In this document: one piece after another, positions 42,814 through 51,800 of the stretch
How positions within the stretch are numbered: position 1 is the first letter of the stretch
Layout of the letters: each line of letters begins with the position of its first letter
Assembly: GCF_001905905.1 (NCBI RefSeq)
Contig: NZ_LIVT01000011.1
Span: forward strand, 62,001-126,000
Length of the DNA stretch: 64,000 bases
Origin: Streptomyces sp. CB02366
Lineage (GTDB): Bacteria; Actinomycetota; Actinomycetes; Streptomycetales; Streptomycetaceae
Reading direction: 5' to 3'
Translations under genes and position numbers: made by a program
The notes under the pieces: model-generated
What the model was told of the DNA's origin: nothing
Database searches by the model: none
Seen by the model: the letters and a program-made list of their open reading frames with translations, nothing else

Positions 42814-43389
42814 ATGACGACGCCTCCGCCGGGCTCTCCCGGCCCCGCCCCGGCCTCCGCCCCCGTGGCCGTGCGCATCCGGCCGTGCCGGGCCGCCGAC
42901 CTCGGGCCGCTGGAGCGGCACATGCCCTCGCCCGGCCGGACCCGGCGGCACGCGGCCCGGTTCGACCTCCAGGAGCAGGGGCTCAGCACCTTCCTCACCG
43001 CCTGGGCCGACGACGTGCCGGTGGGAACGGCGCAGATCCTGTGGCAGGGCTGCGCGGCCCCCGAGGTACGGGCCCGCTTCCCCGGCTGTCCGGAGCTGAA
43101 CGGGCTCGGGATCCATCCGCCGGAGCTGCGCTCCCGGGGCATCGGCACGGCGCTGGTCCGGGCGGTGGAGGAGCGGGGCCGCGCGGCCGGGCACGCGCTG
43201 ATCGGTCTGGGCGTGGACGACGCCAACCACCGCGCCGCCGCGCTCTACCTCCGGATCGGCTACCGGGAGACGGGCTGCCGGTACGTGGACCGGTACGCGT
43301 ACCTCGACGACGAGGGCGTCCGGCACGAGGTCGCGGACCCGGCGCGCTTCCTGGTCAAGGACCTGCCGGAAGGGGCGGGCGAGGGGTAG
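42814..43389 (+). CDS. GNAT-family N-acetyltransferase
   Basis: 191 residues, ATG at 42814. A Pro/Ala-rich start precedes the GNAT core: VRIRPCRAADLGPLERHM, LNGLGIHPPELRSRGIGTALVRAVEERGRAAGHALIGLGVDDANHRAAALYLRIGY. The acetyl-CoA motif is RSRGIGTA and DDANHRAAALYLRIGY is the family's beta5/alpha4 region. Divergent from the GNAT/isochorismatase pair; the 254-bp gap is full of GGTCCGGG-type short repeats. No ribosome site is obvious, so leaderless translation is possible. Confidence 0.87.
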   Translation: MTTPPPGSPGPAPASAPVAVRIRPCRAADLGPLERHMPSPGRTRRHAARFDLQEQGLSTFLTAWADDVPVGTAQILWQGCAAPEVRARFPGCPELNGLGIHPPELRSRGIGTALVRAVEERGRAAGHALIGLGVDDANHRAAALYLRIGYRETGCRYVDRYAYLDDEGVRHEVADPARFLVKDLPEGAGEG

Positions 43390-43491
43390 TCCGACCGACG
43401 CGGTCCGGCCGGAACCGTGAGGTGTGCATGCCGCGTCCCCACCCGTGACTTCCCCCCGTGCCGTCGCACGCCACCCCTGAGGAGCAGAACC

Positions 43492-44157
43492 ATGGCCCAG
43501 CCCCAGCCCGGCAGTACGCCGAGCCGCCCCCGCAGAGGCGCCGGATGCCTGCAGAGCCTGCTGGTGCTCGCGGTGATCCTCGGCCTGGGCTACGGGGCGT
43601 CCAAGATCTTCGGTGACGAGTCGTCGAAGTCGAAGGCCTCCTCGTCCGCTTCGTCCGCATCGGACGGCAAGGGCGGCTCCTGGGAGATCGGCGACTGCGG
43701 AGGCCCGGATCCGGAGAACAAGCCGGACGGCTACCGGGCCTTCGACTGCGACGAGTCGGGCGCGACCTTCAAGGCGCTGGAGGTCAAGAGCGCGAGCATC
43801 ATGCCCAACGCGATCCAGTGCCCGGCCGGCACGGACCTGATCATCCAGGTCTCCCGGGTCTTCGGCTCCGGCGACGGCAAGAAGGGCGGCGGCATCCCCA
43901 CCAACACGGTCTGCGGCCGCAACCTGACCGGGGACCACCCCGGTGACGCGGGCGCCGGCGGCGGCCAGCTCGTGGAGGGCGACTGCGTGTCGGCGACGGC
44001 CAAGGAGATCGTCTGCGCCTCGGCCGGGGCGAGCGACTTCAAGGTGCTCGGGCTCGTCGACAAGAAGACCGAGTGCCCGGCGGCGACCACGGAGCCCATG
44101 CAGCTGATGATGGCGCTCGGCCGCCCGTACAACGTCATCTGCGGCGGCAAGGTCTGA
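43492..44157 (+). CDS. Membrane-anchored cysteine-rich protein (LppU-like)
   Basis: 221 residues, ATG at 43492 with GAGGAG 8 bases upstream. One membrane helix (LQSLLVLAVILGLGYGASKI) is followed by a Ser/Lys linker and an extracellular domain with eight regularly placed cysteines (GDCGG, FDCDE, IQCPA, TVCGRNL, GDCVS, IVCAS, ECPAA, VICGG), probably four disulfides. The layout resembles LppU-type septal-decoration proteins of Streptomyces. Function unknown. Confidence 0.83.
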   Translation: MAQPQPGSTPSRPRRGAGCLQSLLVLAVILGLGYGASKIFGDESSKSKASSSASSASDGKGGSWEIGDCGGPDPENKPDGYRAFDCDESGATFKALEVKSASIMPNAIQCPAGTDLIIQVSRVFGSGDGKKGGGIPTNTVCGRNLTGDHPGDAGAGGGQLVEGDCVSATAKEIVCASAGASDFKVLGLVDKKTECPAATTEPMQLMMALGRPYNVICGGKV

Positions 44158-44190
44158 CCGGCCCCCCTGCCCGCGCACGCCGCGCCTTCT

Positions 44191-44219
44191 TCGGGGCCGC
44201 TCCTTCGGGGCGGCCCCGA
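44191..44219. terminator. Bidirectional terminator
   Basis: TCGGGGCCGC / GCGGCCCCGA, 10-bp perfect stem with a 9-base loop, between convergent genes ending at 44157 and 44239. Confidence 0.75.
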
Positions 44220-44238
44220 CCGGCGTTTCGGGGGCGGG

Positions 44239-45021
44239 TCAGCCGCCGCACTGGGCGAGCATGGCCCGCTTGTCGGCCGTCGTGACGGGAAGCCCGTACT
44301 TCAGGGACACCTGGGCGAACCGCACCGCGTAGGAGCAGCGGATCGGCTTGTACGGCGGCAGCCAGGAGGCGGGGCCGGAGTCCCGCTTGGCGTTGTTGGC
44401 CGGGCCGTCCACCGGGAGGAGGTTGAGCGGGTCGTTGGCGATCTGTTCGCGCTTGGACTCGTTCCAGCGGGCGGCGCCCATCTGCCAGTCGTAGGACAGC
44501 GGCATCACGTGGTCGATCTGAACCTCGGTGGCCTGCTGCTTGCGCCAGTCGATGGTCTCGCCCGTGTAGGGGTCCTGGAGCGTCATCGCCATGACGATGC
44601 AGTCGGACCCCGCCTTGTGCTCGACGTCCTTGCCGTCCCGGGCGAGCAGGTCGTTGCGGGTGTCGCAGCCGTTGCGGGCGAGCGGGATGCCGTCGATCCC
44701 GTCCTTCCAGGCGTAGCCGAACTTCTTCCGCTCGTAACCGGTCCTGGGGCCGCGCCCCTTCGTGGCCACCTTCTCGATGATCTTCCGGGCGGCGGCCCGG
44801 TCCGCGTCGCCGGTGAGCGGGGCGAGCCCCGGCTTCGTACCGTCCGGATTGTCCAGCGGGCTCGCGCCGAAGCCCTCGGCGGACTGCGCGCCGTCCTTGG
44901 TCCCCCCGCTCGTGGCGCCCCCTTCGGCGGCGAGGTCGTCGGGGTCGCAGCCCGCCAGGGCGAGCACGACGAGGACGCCGATGGCGGGCAGGGCCGCTCG
45001 GTGCGTACGGGGAGCTATCAC
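44239..45021 (-). CDS. Secreted lipoprotein with HNH (DUF1524/GmrSD-type) nuclease domain
   Basis: 260 residues, GTG at 45021. The signal peptide ends in lipobox LALAGC. After a low-complexity linker the catalytic part holds the HNH motif: VQIDHVMPLSYDWQMGAARW with His, NDPLNLLPVDGPANNAKRD with the two Asn, and CSYAVRFAQVSLKYGL. Close relatives occur as exported nucleases of Streptomyces that degrade extracellular DNA. An outer-surface location implies nutrient scavenging or competition. Confidence 0.88.
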   Translation of the reverse strand: MIAPRTHRAALPAIGVLVVLALAGCDPDDLAAEGGATSGGTKDGAQSAEGFGASPLDNPDGTKPGLAPLTGDADRAAARKIIEKVATKGRGPRTGYERKKFGYAWKDGIDGIPLARNGCDTRNDLLARDGKDVEHKAGSDCIVMAMTLQDPYTGETIDWRKQQATEVQIDHVMPLSYDWQMGAARWNESKREQIANDPLNLLPVDGPANNAKRDSGPASWLPPYKPIRCSYAVRFAQVSLKYGLPVTTADKRAMLAQCGG

Positions 45022-45157
45022 GTGAAGCCGTCCTGACGGGGAGAAGACCGAACGCCGAGAATCCTATGAGCGTCTTCCCCGTGGAGGCGGCTTCCATGAC
45101 CGCGCTCATGCCGTCCCCGGCGGTGAGGGGCTGGACCGGGCCAGGGCACGGGCACGG

Positions 45158-45751
45158 CTATCGGTCGGCGGGGCCGTCGAGAGAGCGGCTCATGAACAGT
45201 GCCGTCTCCCCCTCGGACTCGGTGCCGCTGTAGAGGGAGGTGTCCAGGCCGCAGAGCGCGAACCCCATCCGCCGGTAGGCGCGGATGGCCGGAGCGTTGA
45301 TGTTCGTCACCTCCAGCCAGACGTGGCCGGCACCGCATGTCCGGGCCCAGTCGATGGCATGGTTCATCAGCGTGCGGCCGATTCCCCGGCCCTGGTACGG
45401 CGCGGCCACCTCGATGTCGGCGATGACCAGCCGCCGGTTCCAGGGCTCGTACTCCGTGTCCACGTAGCCGCACACGCGATCACCGTCCAGCGCTACGAAC
45501 CGGCGCGCACCCGTCGACGGTTCACCGCCCTCGGGCTCGTCGTCGGGGAAGACCTTGTGGATCGGCCGGTCCAGCCGGACAGGCCGAAGGGAGAACCCGG
45601 CCCCGCCGGAGTCGACCACCTCGAAGACGGTGTCCGAGCTGAACTCCCCTTTGATGACGGCTGTCCTGTCCCTCTCGCTCTCAGCCACGCGATAGGTGAC
45701 GGCCCCCTCCGCCACCCCGTGCCCGGCCGGTTCACTGTCAGGTCGCGTCAT
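45158..45751 (-). CDS. Streptothricin-acetyltransferase-like N-acetyltransferase
   Basis: 197 residues, ATG at 45751. Along its length it follows the pattern of streptothricin acetyltransferases (STAT): SSDTVFEVVDSGGAGFSLRPV, HKVFPDDEPE, YEPWNRRLVIADIEVAAPYQGRGIGRTLMNHAIDWARTCGAGHVWLEV, then TNINAPAIRAYRRMGFALCGLDTSLY. The GRGIGR loop binds acetyl-CoA. STAT enzymes acetylate the beta-lysine chain of streptothricin and give self-protection. Divergent from the nucleotidyltransferase-like gene, forming a small resistance-type pair. Confidence 0.88.
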   Translation of the reverse strand: MTRPDSEPAGHGVAEGAVTYRVAESERDRTAVIKGEFSSDTVFEVVDSGGAGFSLRPVRLDRPIHKVFPDDEPEGGEPSTGARRFVALDGDRVCGYVDTEYEPWNRRLVIADIEVAAPYQGRGIGRTLMNHAIDWARTCGAGHVWLEVTNINAPAIRAYRRMGFALCGLDTSLYSGTESEGETALFMSRSLDGPADR

Positions 45752-45964
45752 GTCCGCACCGTACCGGTCCGCCGCACCACGACGGCCGGGGTCCGCCCGC
45801 CGGCCGATCCGTCACCGGCGGTCCCGGAACCGCCGCCGGAGGAACGGGCCCTACGGCTCGCCGCCTACGGGCGGGCGAGCCTGGCGACGCGGCAGCCGGC
45901 TTCGCTGCTCGGACATCGCACCGGTGGTCGGAACCCAGGCCTGACGCCGCACCGGGACGACCCG

Positions 45965-46023
45965 TAGGCTTGCCCTCATGGGCGTCTTCTCCTGAGCGAC
46001 GAGCGAGGTCCCGCACCGGGACC
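45965..46023 (+). promoter_or_regulatory. Probable promoter and translational attenuator of the nucleotidyltransferase gene
   Basis: A -10-like TAGGCT (45965-45970) lies 7 bases before an ATG, so the transcript would start at the ATG. That ATG opens the five-codon frame MGVFS-stop (45978-45995), followed at once by hairpin GGTCCCG-CAC-CGGGACC (46007-46023) and a second one, GCCCGG/CCGGGC (about 46030-46050), ahead of the ribosome site CAGGAG of the resistance-like gene. The layout is that of ribosome-mediated attenuators. The rest of the 343-bp gap shows nothing else. Confidence 0.55.
45978..45995 (+). CDS. Possible leader peptide MGVFS
   Basis: ATGGGCGTCTTCTCCTGA, a leaderless five-residue frame directly behind a -10 element and in front of two hairpins, 99 bp before the next gene. 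A ribosome stalled here by an antibiotic could open the following RNA structure. Short length makes chance occurrence possible; the ordered context is the argument. Confidence 0.45.
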   Translation: MGVFS

Positions 46024-46094
46024 GGAAGCAGCCCGGCGTCGAGCACCGGGCACCGTTCGTCTGCCCACGTACCCCCCTCTCAGGAGACCCGGCC

Positions 46095-46957
46095 ATGCCG
46101 CACACCCGGCCCATCCACGCCCCCCTGCCCGCCGACGCCCTGGCCCGCCGTATCGAACTGCTGCGTACTACGGCCGATGCCGACCCCCGCGTCGAGGGCG
46201 TCCTGCTGTACGGCTCCTGGACGCTCGGTGAGGCGGACGCCCACTCGGACCTGGACGCGTACCTCTACGTACGGGAGGGGACGTCGACGCCTTCGACGGG
46301 CGGGAGTTCGTGGAACGGCTGGCCCCGCTGAAGCTGGCGTACACCAACATGTACGGCATCCTCGCCGTGGTCTTCGACGACCTGATGCGCGGCGAGTTCC
46401 ACGTCGAGCCCGCCGGCCCCGGCATCGCGGAGATCGCCACCTGGCGCGGCCAGGTCCACTTCCCCCGCCCCGAAGCGGCCATGCTCCTGGACCGAGCCGG
46501 GCATCTGACCGCCGCCGCCCGGGAACTGGCCGCCTTCAGGCCGCCCGAGCCGGTGGCCACCGCCCAGCAGCTCACCGACGAACTGGCCAACTGGACCCTG
46601 ATGCTGGCCCACGTCCAGGCCCGGGGCGAGCACGCCCGCGCCCACACCCTGCTGCACGCCGTCATCGCCCCGCTCCAGCTCAAGCTCTGCCGCCTGCTGC
46701 GCGGCTCGACCACCCACTGGCTCACCCCGAGCCGCGCCCTGGAGGCGGACCTGCCCGTGGCGGACGTCGAGCGGTACGCCACGACCACCGCCGCCCTGGC
46801 TCCGGAGGCCCTGCGCACGGCGGCGACGAACAGCTGGGAGTGGAGCCGGGAGCTGGCTGCGGAGGCGGCGGCCCGGTGGGGGACGCGGCTGCCGCTGGGG
46901 CTGCACGAGGAGATCGCGCAGATGCTGCCGGGGGCAGGGCGGCCTCAACCGGACTGA
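46095..46957 (+). pseudogene. Lincosamide nucleotidyltransferase (Lnu(B)/(F))-like gene with a one-base frameshift
   Basis: Restoring one G in the run at 46277-46280 joins two frames into about 287 residues. Frame 1 (46095-) gives VEGVLLYGSWTLGEADAHSDLDAYLYVRE, with the nucleotidyltransferase GS...DxD motif; the next frame gives VERLAPLKLAYTNMYGILAVVFDDLMRGEFHVE, then LLRGSTTHWLTPSRALE and SWEWSRELAAE, matching the Lnu(B)/LinF pattern. As read, translation ends after 78 residues at 46331. The second frame could restart at GTG 46310 but would lack the catalytic motif. Ribosome site CAGGAG precedes ATG 46095. Either a real inactivation or a homopolymer sequencing error. Confidence 0.8.
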
Positions 46958-47730
46958 GGCGTGAACGAGTACTGCACCTCGTACAAGTGCCCCGCCTTGA
47001 CCATCACCGTGGCCTCGATGGGCCGGTCGTCGTCGCTGAACACCACCCGCAGCGTACGCAGGACCGGCAGATCACCGGGGAGCCGGAGCAAGCGGTACTG
47101 CTCCTGGGTCGCTACGCGTGCCGAGACCCGGTCGACGCTGAGCCGGGGCGGGTAGCCGAGGGAGGCCAGGAGGGTGGGCGTGCCTCCGGGGATGCGGCGG
47201 GGTTCGGTGAGGGCGGTGCCTTCGGCGATGTCCAGCGGGTAGTAGGAGGCGACGAGTTCTGCGGGCTCGTCGTCGATCGACAGGAGTTGGTGGCGGAGGA
47301 CGGCCGTGCCGCCCGATGGAAGCGCGAGGGCGTCCGCGACATCCGCCGGCGGTTCGGCCTCTGTAACGTCCAGGAGGGTGCTGCGAGCGCGGCTGCCCGA
47401 GTTCTTCGCCTCCGTCAGCCAGCGATACGGCTCCCCCGTCGTGGACGGCGCCATGTACGCGGCGGGCCGTATCGTGCGCTGCCGGTGCTCGCGTACGGTC
47501 ACCGCCGCGCCCGCCCGGCCGACCACGAGATGCTCACTCTTGAGGAGTTGCAGGGCCTTCTGAACCGTGGCGTTCGCGGCGCCGAACCGCTCCTTCAACT
47601 GGGCTGTGGAGGGCAGGCTGTCACCCGGGGCCAGGTCCCCGGACATGATGTCGTCCCGCAGATCGGCGGCGATCCGCTCGTGCAGGGGGCGGCCGTCCGC
47701 CTCTTCCGTCTCCGGTCCGCGCACCCTCAT
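46945..47730 (-). CDS. GntR-family (HutC/UTRA subfamily) transcriptional regulator
   Basis: 261 residues, ATG at 47730 overlapping the previous stop (ATGA). Winged-helix domain at about 15-80 (RIAADLRDDIMSGDLAPGDSLPSTAQLKERFGAANATVQKALQLLKSEHLVV) followed by a UTRA ligand-binding domain (100-255; RHQLLSIDDEPAELVASYYPLDIA, LLRLPGDLPVLRTLRVVFSDDDRPIEA). The gene overlaps the end of the convergent resistance-like gene by 13 bp. The ligand is unknown. Confidence 0.93.
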   Translation of the reverse strand: MRVRGPETEEADGRPLHERIAADLRDDIMSGDLAPGDSLPSTAQLKERFGAANATVQKALQLLKSEHLVVGRAGAAVTVREHRQRTIRPAAYMAPSTTGEPYRWLTEAKNSGSRARSTLLDVTEAEPPADVADALALPSGGTAVLRHQLLSIDDEPAELVASYYPLDIAEGTALTEPRRIPGGTPTLLASLGYPPRLSVDRVSARVATQEQYRLLRLPGDLPVLRTLRVVFSDDDRPIEATVMVKAGHLYEVQYSFTPQSG

Positions 47731-48266
47731 CCGATCCTGATCTCGTACCGCAGCTTCTGCCCCCGCGGCGGCATGACCATCGCATCGACCTGGAGCGGCC
47801 GGTCCTGCGCGTCGAGCGTGAGCCGGGTCAGCTCCAGCACCGGCTCGTCGGCCTTGAGAGCCAGCTCCTCGCGTTCGCTCCCGGACGGCATACGGGCAAC
47901 CACATCTTCCTGCGCCCGGACTCCAATGTGCCCGAGTTCGGCGAGCAGCCGGACAGCCCCTCCCCGGATCTTCGCCGTGCCGGCCAGCCCTGTGCCCCGC
48001 GCGATCTCCACGGGGTAGTAGGTGTCGGTCAACTCGCGCGGTTCGCCATCGAGATACATGATCCGCCGCCGTCCGACGACCTGTCCGCCGGGTTCCACCG
48101 CGAGCAGGCCCGCCACGTGCTCCGGTGCGGCGATTTCACCGGCACTCACGATCTTCTGTGTGCCCCGTCGTCCCGCCGATGCCGCCTCGGCGCTCCAGAC
48201 GTCGCCTCCACCCTCCGCCGTCGTCAGGTAGCGAGTGGACGCACTGATCACTTCGCCCTCACCCAT
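47727..48266 (-). CDS. UTRA-domain protein without a DNA-binding domain
   Basis: 179 residues, ATG at 48266 with AAGGAGGAGG upstream. The whole protein is a UTRA effector-binding domain (GRRRIMYLDGEPRELTDTYYPVEIARGTGL, KADEPVLELTRLTLDAQDRPLQVDAMVMP), closely similar to the UTRA half of the GntR regulator it overlaps. No winged helix precedes it: the frame upstream (to 48467) has no ribosome site or HTH. It may form mixed dimers with the GntR protein or titrate the ligand. Transcribed divergently from the UUA-containing ATPase gene. Confidence 0.83.
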   Translation of the reverse strand: MGEGEVISASTRYLTTAEGGGDVWSAEAASAGRRGTQKIVSAGEIAAPEHVAGLLAVEPGGQVVGRRRIMYLDGEPRELTDTYYPVEIARGTGLAGTAKIRGGAVRLLAELGHIGVRAQEDVVARMPSGSEREELALKADEPVLELTRLTLDAQDRPLQVDAMVMPPRGQKLRYEIRIG

Positions 48267-48409
48267 GGCCTCCTCCTTCGCCGACGACGGACCTTGCCGG
48301 TGCACACGGTAGGCGACTCCGTCGAACACCCCAAAGAGCACCCTGCCGCCTTTCGCGAATAGCAGTACGGGCATCCCGTTGCGACCCACGAGCAAGGCGG
48401 TGAACCACC

Positions 48410-48802
48410 GTGTCCTCTTCGCAGTTACGGCGCTTACCCCGACGGCGCACATCCGTCGGCGCCTCACGCGATTTCGTCGTCCATGTCCTCAGGGAGTGGC
48501 AGCTCACGGACCTGATCGACGACATAGAGCTCTGCGCCTCGGAACTGGCGACCAACGCCCTGCTCCACGGCGTCCCACCGGGCCGGGAATTCGCCGTCCG
48601 GCTCGATCTGACGACCGACCTCGTACGGCTGGAGGTCCGGGACAGCGGCGAGGGGCAGCCGGAGATGCGGCACGCGGACGAGAGCAGTTGCTCAGGGCGC
48701 GGCCTGTTCCTCGTCGGTGAACTCGCCGCGGACTTCGGCGTCGACCACCATGTCGTGGGCAAGACGGTGTGGGCCGCGTTCAAGCGGCCCGCGACGCCGT
48801 AG
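48410..48802 (+). CDS. Anti-sigma-factor-type ATPase (RsbW-like) with two TTA codons
   Basis: 130 residues, GTG at 48410. The HATPase_c fold shows ELCASELATNALLHG (N-box), VRLEVRDSGEGQPEM (G1 box DSGEG) and CSGRGLFLVGELAADFGVD. Such single-domain kinases bind sigma or anti-anti-sigma factors in Streptomyces. The start region carries two TTA leucine codons, at 48425-48427 and 48434-48436 (residues 6 and 9), so translation should need BldA. Divergent from the UTRA gene; the 143-bp gap holds both promoters. Confidence 0.88.
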   Translation: MSSSQLRRLPRRRTSVGASRDFVVHVLREWQLTDLIDDIELCASELATNALLHGVPPGREFAVRLDLTTDLVRLEVRDSGEGQPEMRHADESSCSGRGLFLVGELAADFGVDHHVVGKTVWAAFKRPATP

Positions 48803-48822
48803 CGGCCTCGGGCCGGAAGCCT

Positions 48823-48858
48823 CGGGCCCCGCCGGATGAGCAAACCCTGCGGGGCCCG
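48823..48858. terminator. Bidirectional terminator between the ATPase gene and mfd
   Basis: CGGGCCCCGC (48823-48832) pairs perfectly with GCGGGGCCCG (48849-48858); loop 16 bases. The flanking genes converge. Confidence 0.7.
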
Positions 48859-48879
48859 GTCGTCCACGCCGTGACCGGG

Positions 48880-51800
48880 CTACGACCCCAGGATCGTCGT
48901 CAGGAACTCGCCCGTCCACGCCAGCAGTTCGCGGCCGATCACCGGCTTGCCGCCGATCCTGCCCGTCGTCGGGCGCGGGACCAGGATCTGGTGGGCGGTC
49001 GGCTTGATGACCGTCTTGGGGTGCAGGCGCTTCAGGCGCAGTTCCTGGGACTCGCGCAACTCCACCGGGGCGAAGCGGATGTTGGAGCCCTGGAGGACGA
49101 TCTCGCCGACGCCGCACGCGCGGGCCAGCATGCGCAGACCGGCGACCAGGAGGAGGTTCTCGACCGGCTCGGGCAGGGGCCCGTAGCGGTCGGTGAGCTC
49201 CTCGCGGACCGCGCGGATGTCGTCCTCCGACGAGGCCGAGGCGATCGCCCGGTACGCCTGGAGACGCAGCCGCTCGCCGGGGGCGTAGTCGTGCGGGACG
49301 TGCGCGTCGACGGGCAGCTCGATCTTGACCTCCAGCGGCGGCTCCTCCTCGACGCCCCCCTCCATCTGAGCGCGGTAGTCCGCGACCGCCTCCCCGACCA
49401 TGCGGACGTACAGGTCGAAGCCGACGCCCGCGATGTGGCCGGACTGCTCGCCGCCGAGGAGGTTGCCCGCACCGCGGATCTCCAGGTCCTTCATCGCCAC
49501 GTACATGCCCGCGCCCATCTCCGTGTGCTGGGCGATGGTCGCCAGGCGCTCGTGGGCGGTCTCGGTGAGCGGCTTCTCCGGGGGGTACAGGAAGTAGGCG
49601 TAACCCCGGTCGCGGCCACGGCCCACCCGGCCGCGCAGCTGGTGCAGCTGGGAGAGGCCGAAGTTGTCGCCGCGCTCCACGATCAGGGTGTTGGCGTTGG
49701 AGATGTCGATGCCCGACTCGACGATCGTCGTGGAGACCAGCACGTCGAACTTCTTCTCCCAGAAGTCCACCACCACCTGCTCCAGGGCCTGCTCGGACAT
49801 CTGGCCGTGGGCGGTGGCGATGCGGGCCTCGGGGACGATCTCGCGCAGCCGGGCGGCGGCCCGGTCGATGGACTCGACCCGGTTGTGGATGTAGAACACC
49901 TGGCCCTCGCGCAGCAGTTCGCGGCGGATCGCCGCGCCGATCTGCTTCTCCTCGTACGGGCCGACGAACGTGAGCACCGGGTGGCGCTCCTCCGGCGGGG
50001 TGGTGATCGTGGACATCTCGCGGATGCCGGTGACCGCCATTTCGAGCGTACGGGGAATGGGGGTGGCGGACATGGTGAGCACGTCGACGTTGGCGCGGAG
50101 CTTCTTCAGCTGCTCCTTGTGCTCGACGCCGAACCGCTGCTCCTCGTCCACGATGACCAGGCCCAGGTCCTTGAACTTCGTCTCGGAGGAGAACAGGCGG
50201 TGCGTGCCGATGACCAGGTCGACCGAGCCGTCCTTGAGCCCTTCGAGCGTCGCCCTGGACTCCGCCTCGGACTGGAAACGGCTCAACGCGCGCACATTGA
50301 CCGGGAATTGTGCGTAGCGCTCCGTGAACGTGCCGTAGTGCTGCTGGACCAGGAGCGTGGTGGGCACGAGGACCGCCACCTGCTTGCCGTCCTGCACTGC
50401 CTTGAACGCGGCCCGGACCGCGATCTCCGTCTTGCCGTAGCCGACGTCGCCGCAGATCAGCCGGTCCATCGGGACCGTCTTCTCCATGTCCTCCTTGACC
50501 TCGGCGATCGTGGACAGCTGGTCGGGCGTCTCCGCGTACGGGAACGCGTCCTCCAGCTCCCGCTGCCACGGGGTGTCCGCGCCGAAGGCGTGGCCGGGGG
50601 CCGCCATCCGCGCGCTGTACAGCTTGATCAGGTCGGCGGCGATCTCCTTGACCGCCTTCTTCGCCCGCTGCTTCGTCTTCGTCCAGTCCGCCCCGCCGAG
50701 CCGGTGCAGCGTCGGGGCCTCGCCGCCGACGTACTTGGTCACCTGCTCCAGCTGGTCGGTCGGGATGTAGAGGCGGTCGCCGGGCTGGCCGCGCTTGGCC
50801 GGGGCGTACTCGACCAGCAGGTACTCGCGGGTGGCGCCCTGGACGGTGCGCTGCACCATCTCCACGTACCGGCCGACGCCGTGCTGCTCGTGGACGATGT
50901 AGTCGCCGGCCTCCAGCGTCAGCGGGTCGATCGTCTTGCGGCGGCGGGCCGGCATCCGGCCCAGGTCCTTGGTGGCGGTGCGCTGGCCGGTGAGGTCGGT
51001 CTCGGTGAGCACGGCGAGCTTCAGCGCCGGGTCCACGAAGCCCTGGTCGATCGCCCCGCAGGAGACGTGCACCAGCGACGGGGTGATCTCGTCCAGATCC
51101 GCGTCGAGGCGGGCCGCGATGCCCTCGCCGCTCAGCACCTCCACCGTACGGGAGGCGAGCCCCTGGCCCTCCGTGACGTACACCGTGCGCCAGCCGTCGG
51201 CCAGCCAGCCCTTGGTGTCGGCCAGCGCCCGGGCCGTGTCGCCCCGGTACGCCTCGGGGGCGTGCATGGAGAGCCGGAGGGTGTCGTCGTCGTGGTCGGC
51301 TGCGTCCGAGGCGAACGGGGAGACCGTCCACCACATCATGCCCAGCTCACGGGCCCGGTCCCGGACGTCCGCGATGCCCCACAGCGAGGCCGCGCCCACG
51401 TCGATCGGGGCCTCCCCGCCGCCCGCGCTCGCCGCCCACGACGCCTGGAGGAACTCCTGGCTCGTGGCGACCAGGTCGGCCGCCCGCGTCCGGACCCGCT
51501 CCGGGTCGCAGACGATCGCCATCGCGTTCTCCGGCAGGACGTCGAGCAGCAGCTCCATCTCGTCGACCAGGACCGGGGCCAGGGACTCCATGCCCTCGAC
51601 CGCGATGCCCTCCGCGATCTTGCCGAGCAGCTCGCCCAGCTCCGGGTGGGCCTCGGCCAGGGCCGCCGCCCGCTCCCGCACCTCGTCGGTCAGCAGGAGC
51701 TCACGGCAGGGCGGCGCCCACAGTCCGTGCGCGGCGACTTCCAGGGAGCGCTGGTCAGCGATCTTGAAGTAGCGGATCTCCTCGACGTCGTCGCCCCAGA

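Noticed and set aside
45738..46046. A leftward 102-codon frame between the acetyltransferase-like and Lnu-like genes
   Set aside because: It has no ribosome site and low-complexity Pro/Arg/Gly composition, and it covers the proposed attenuator on the opposite strand.
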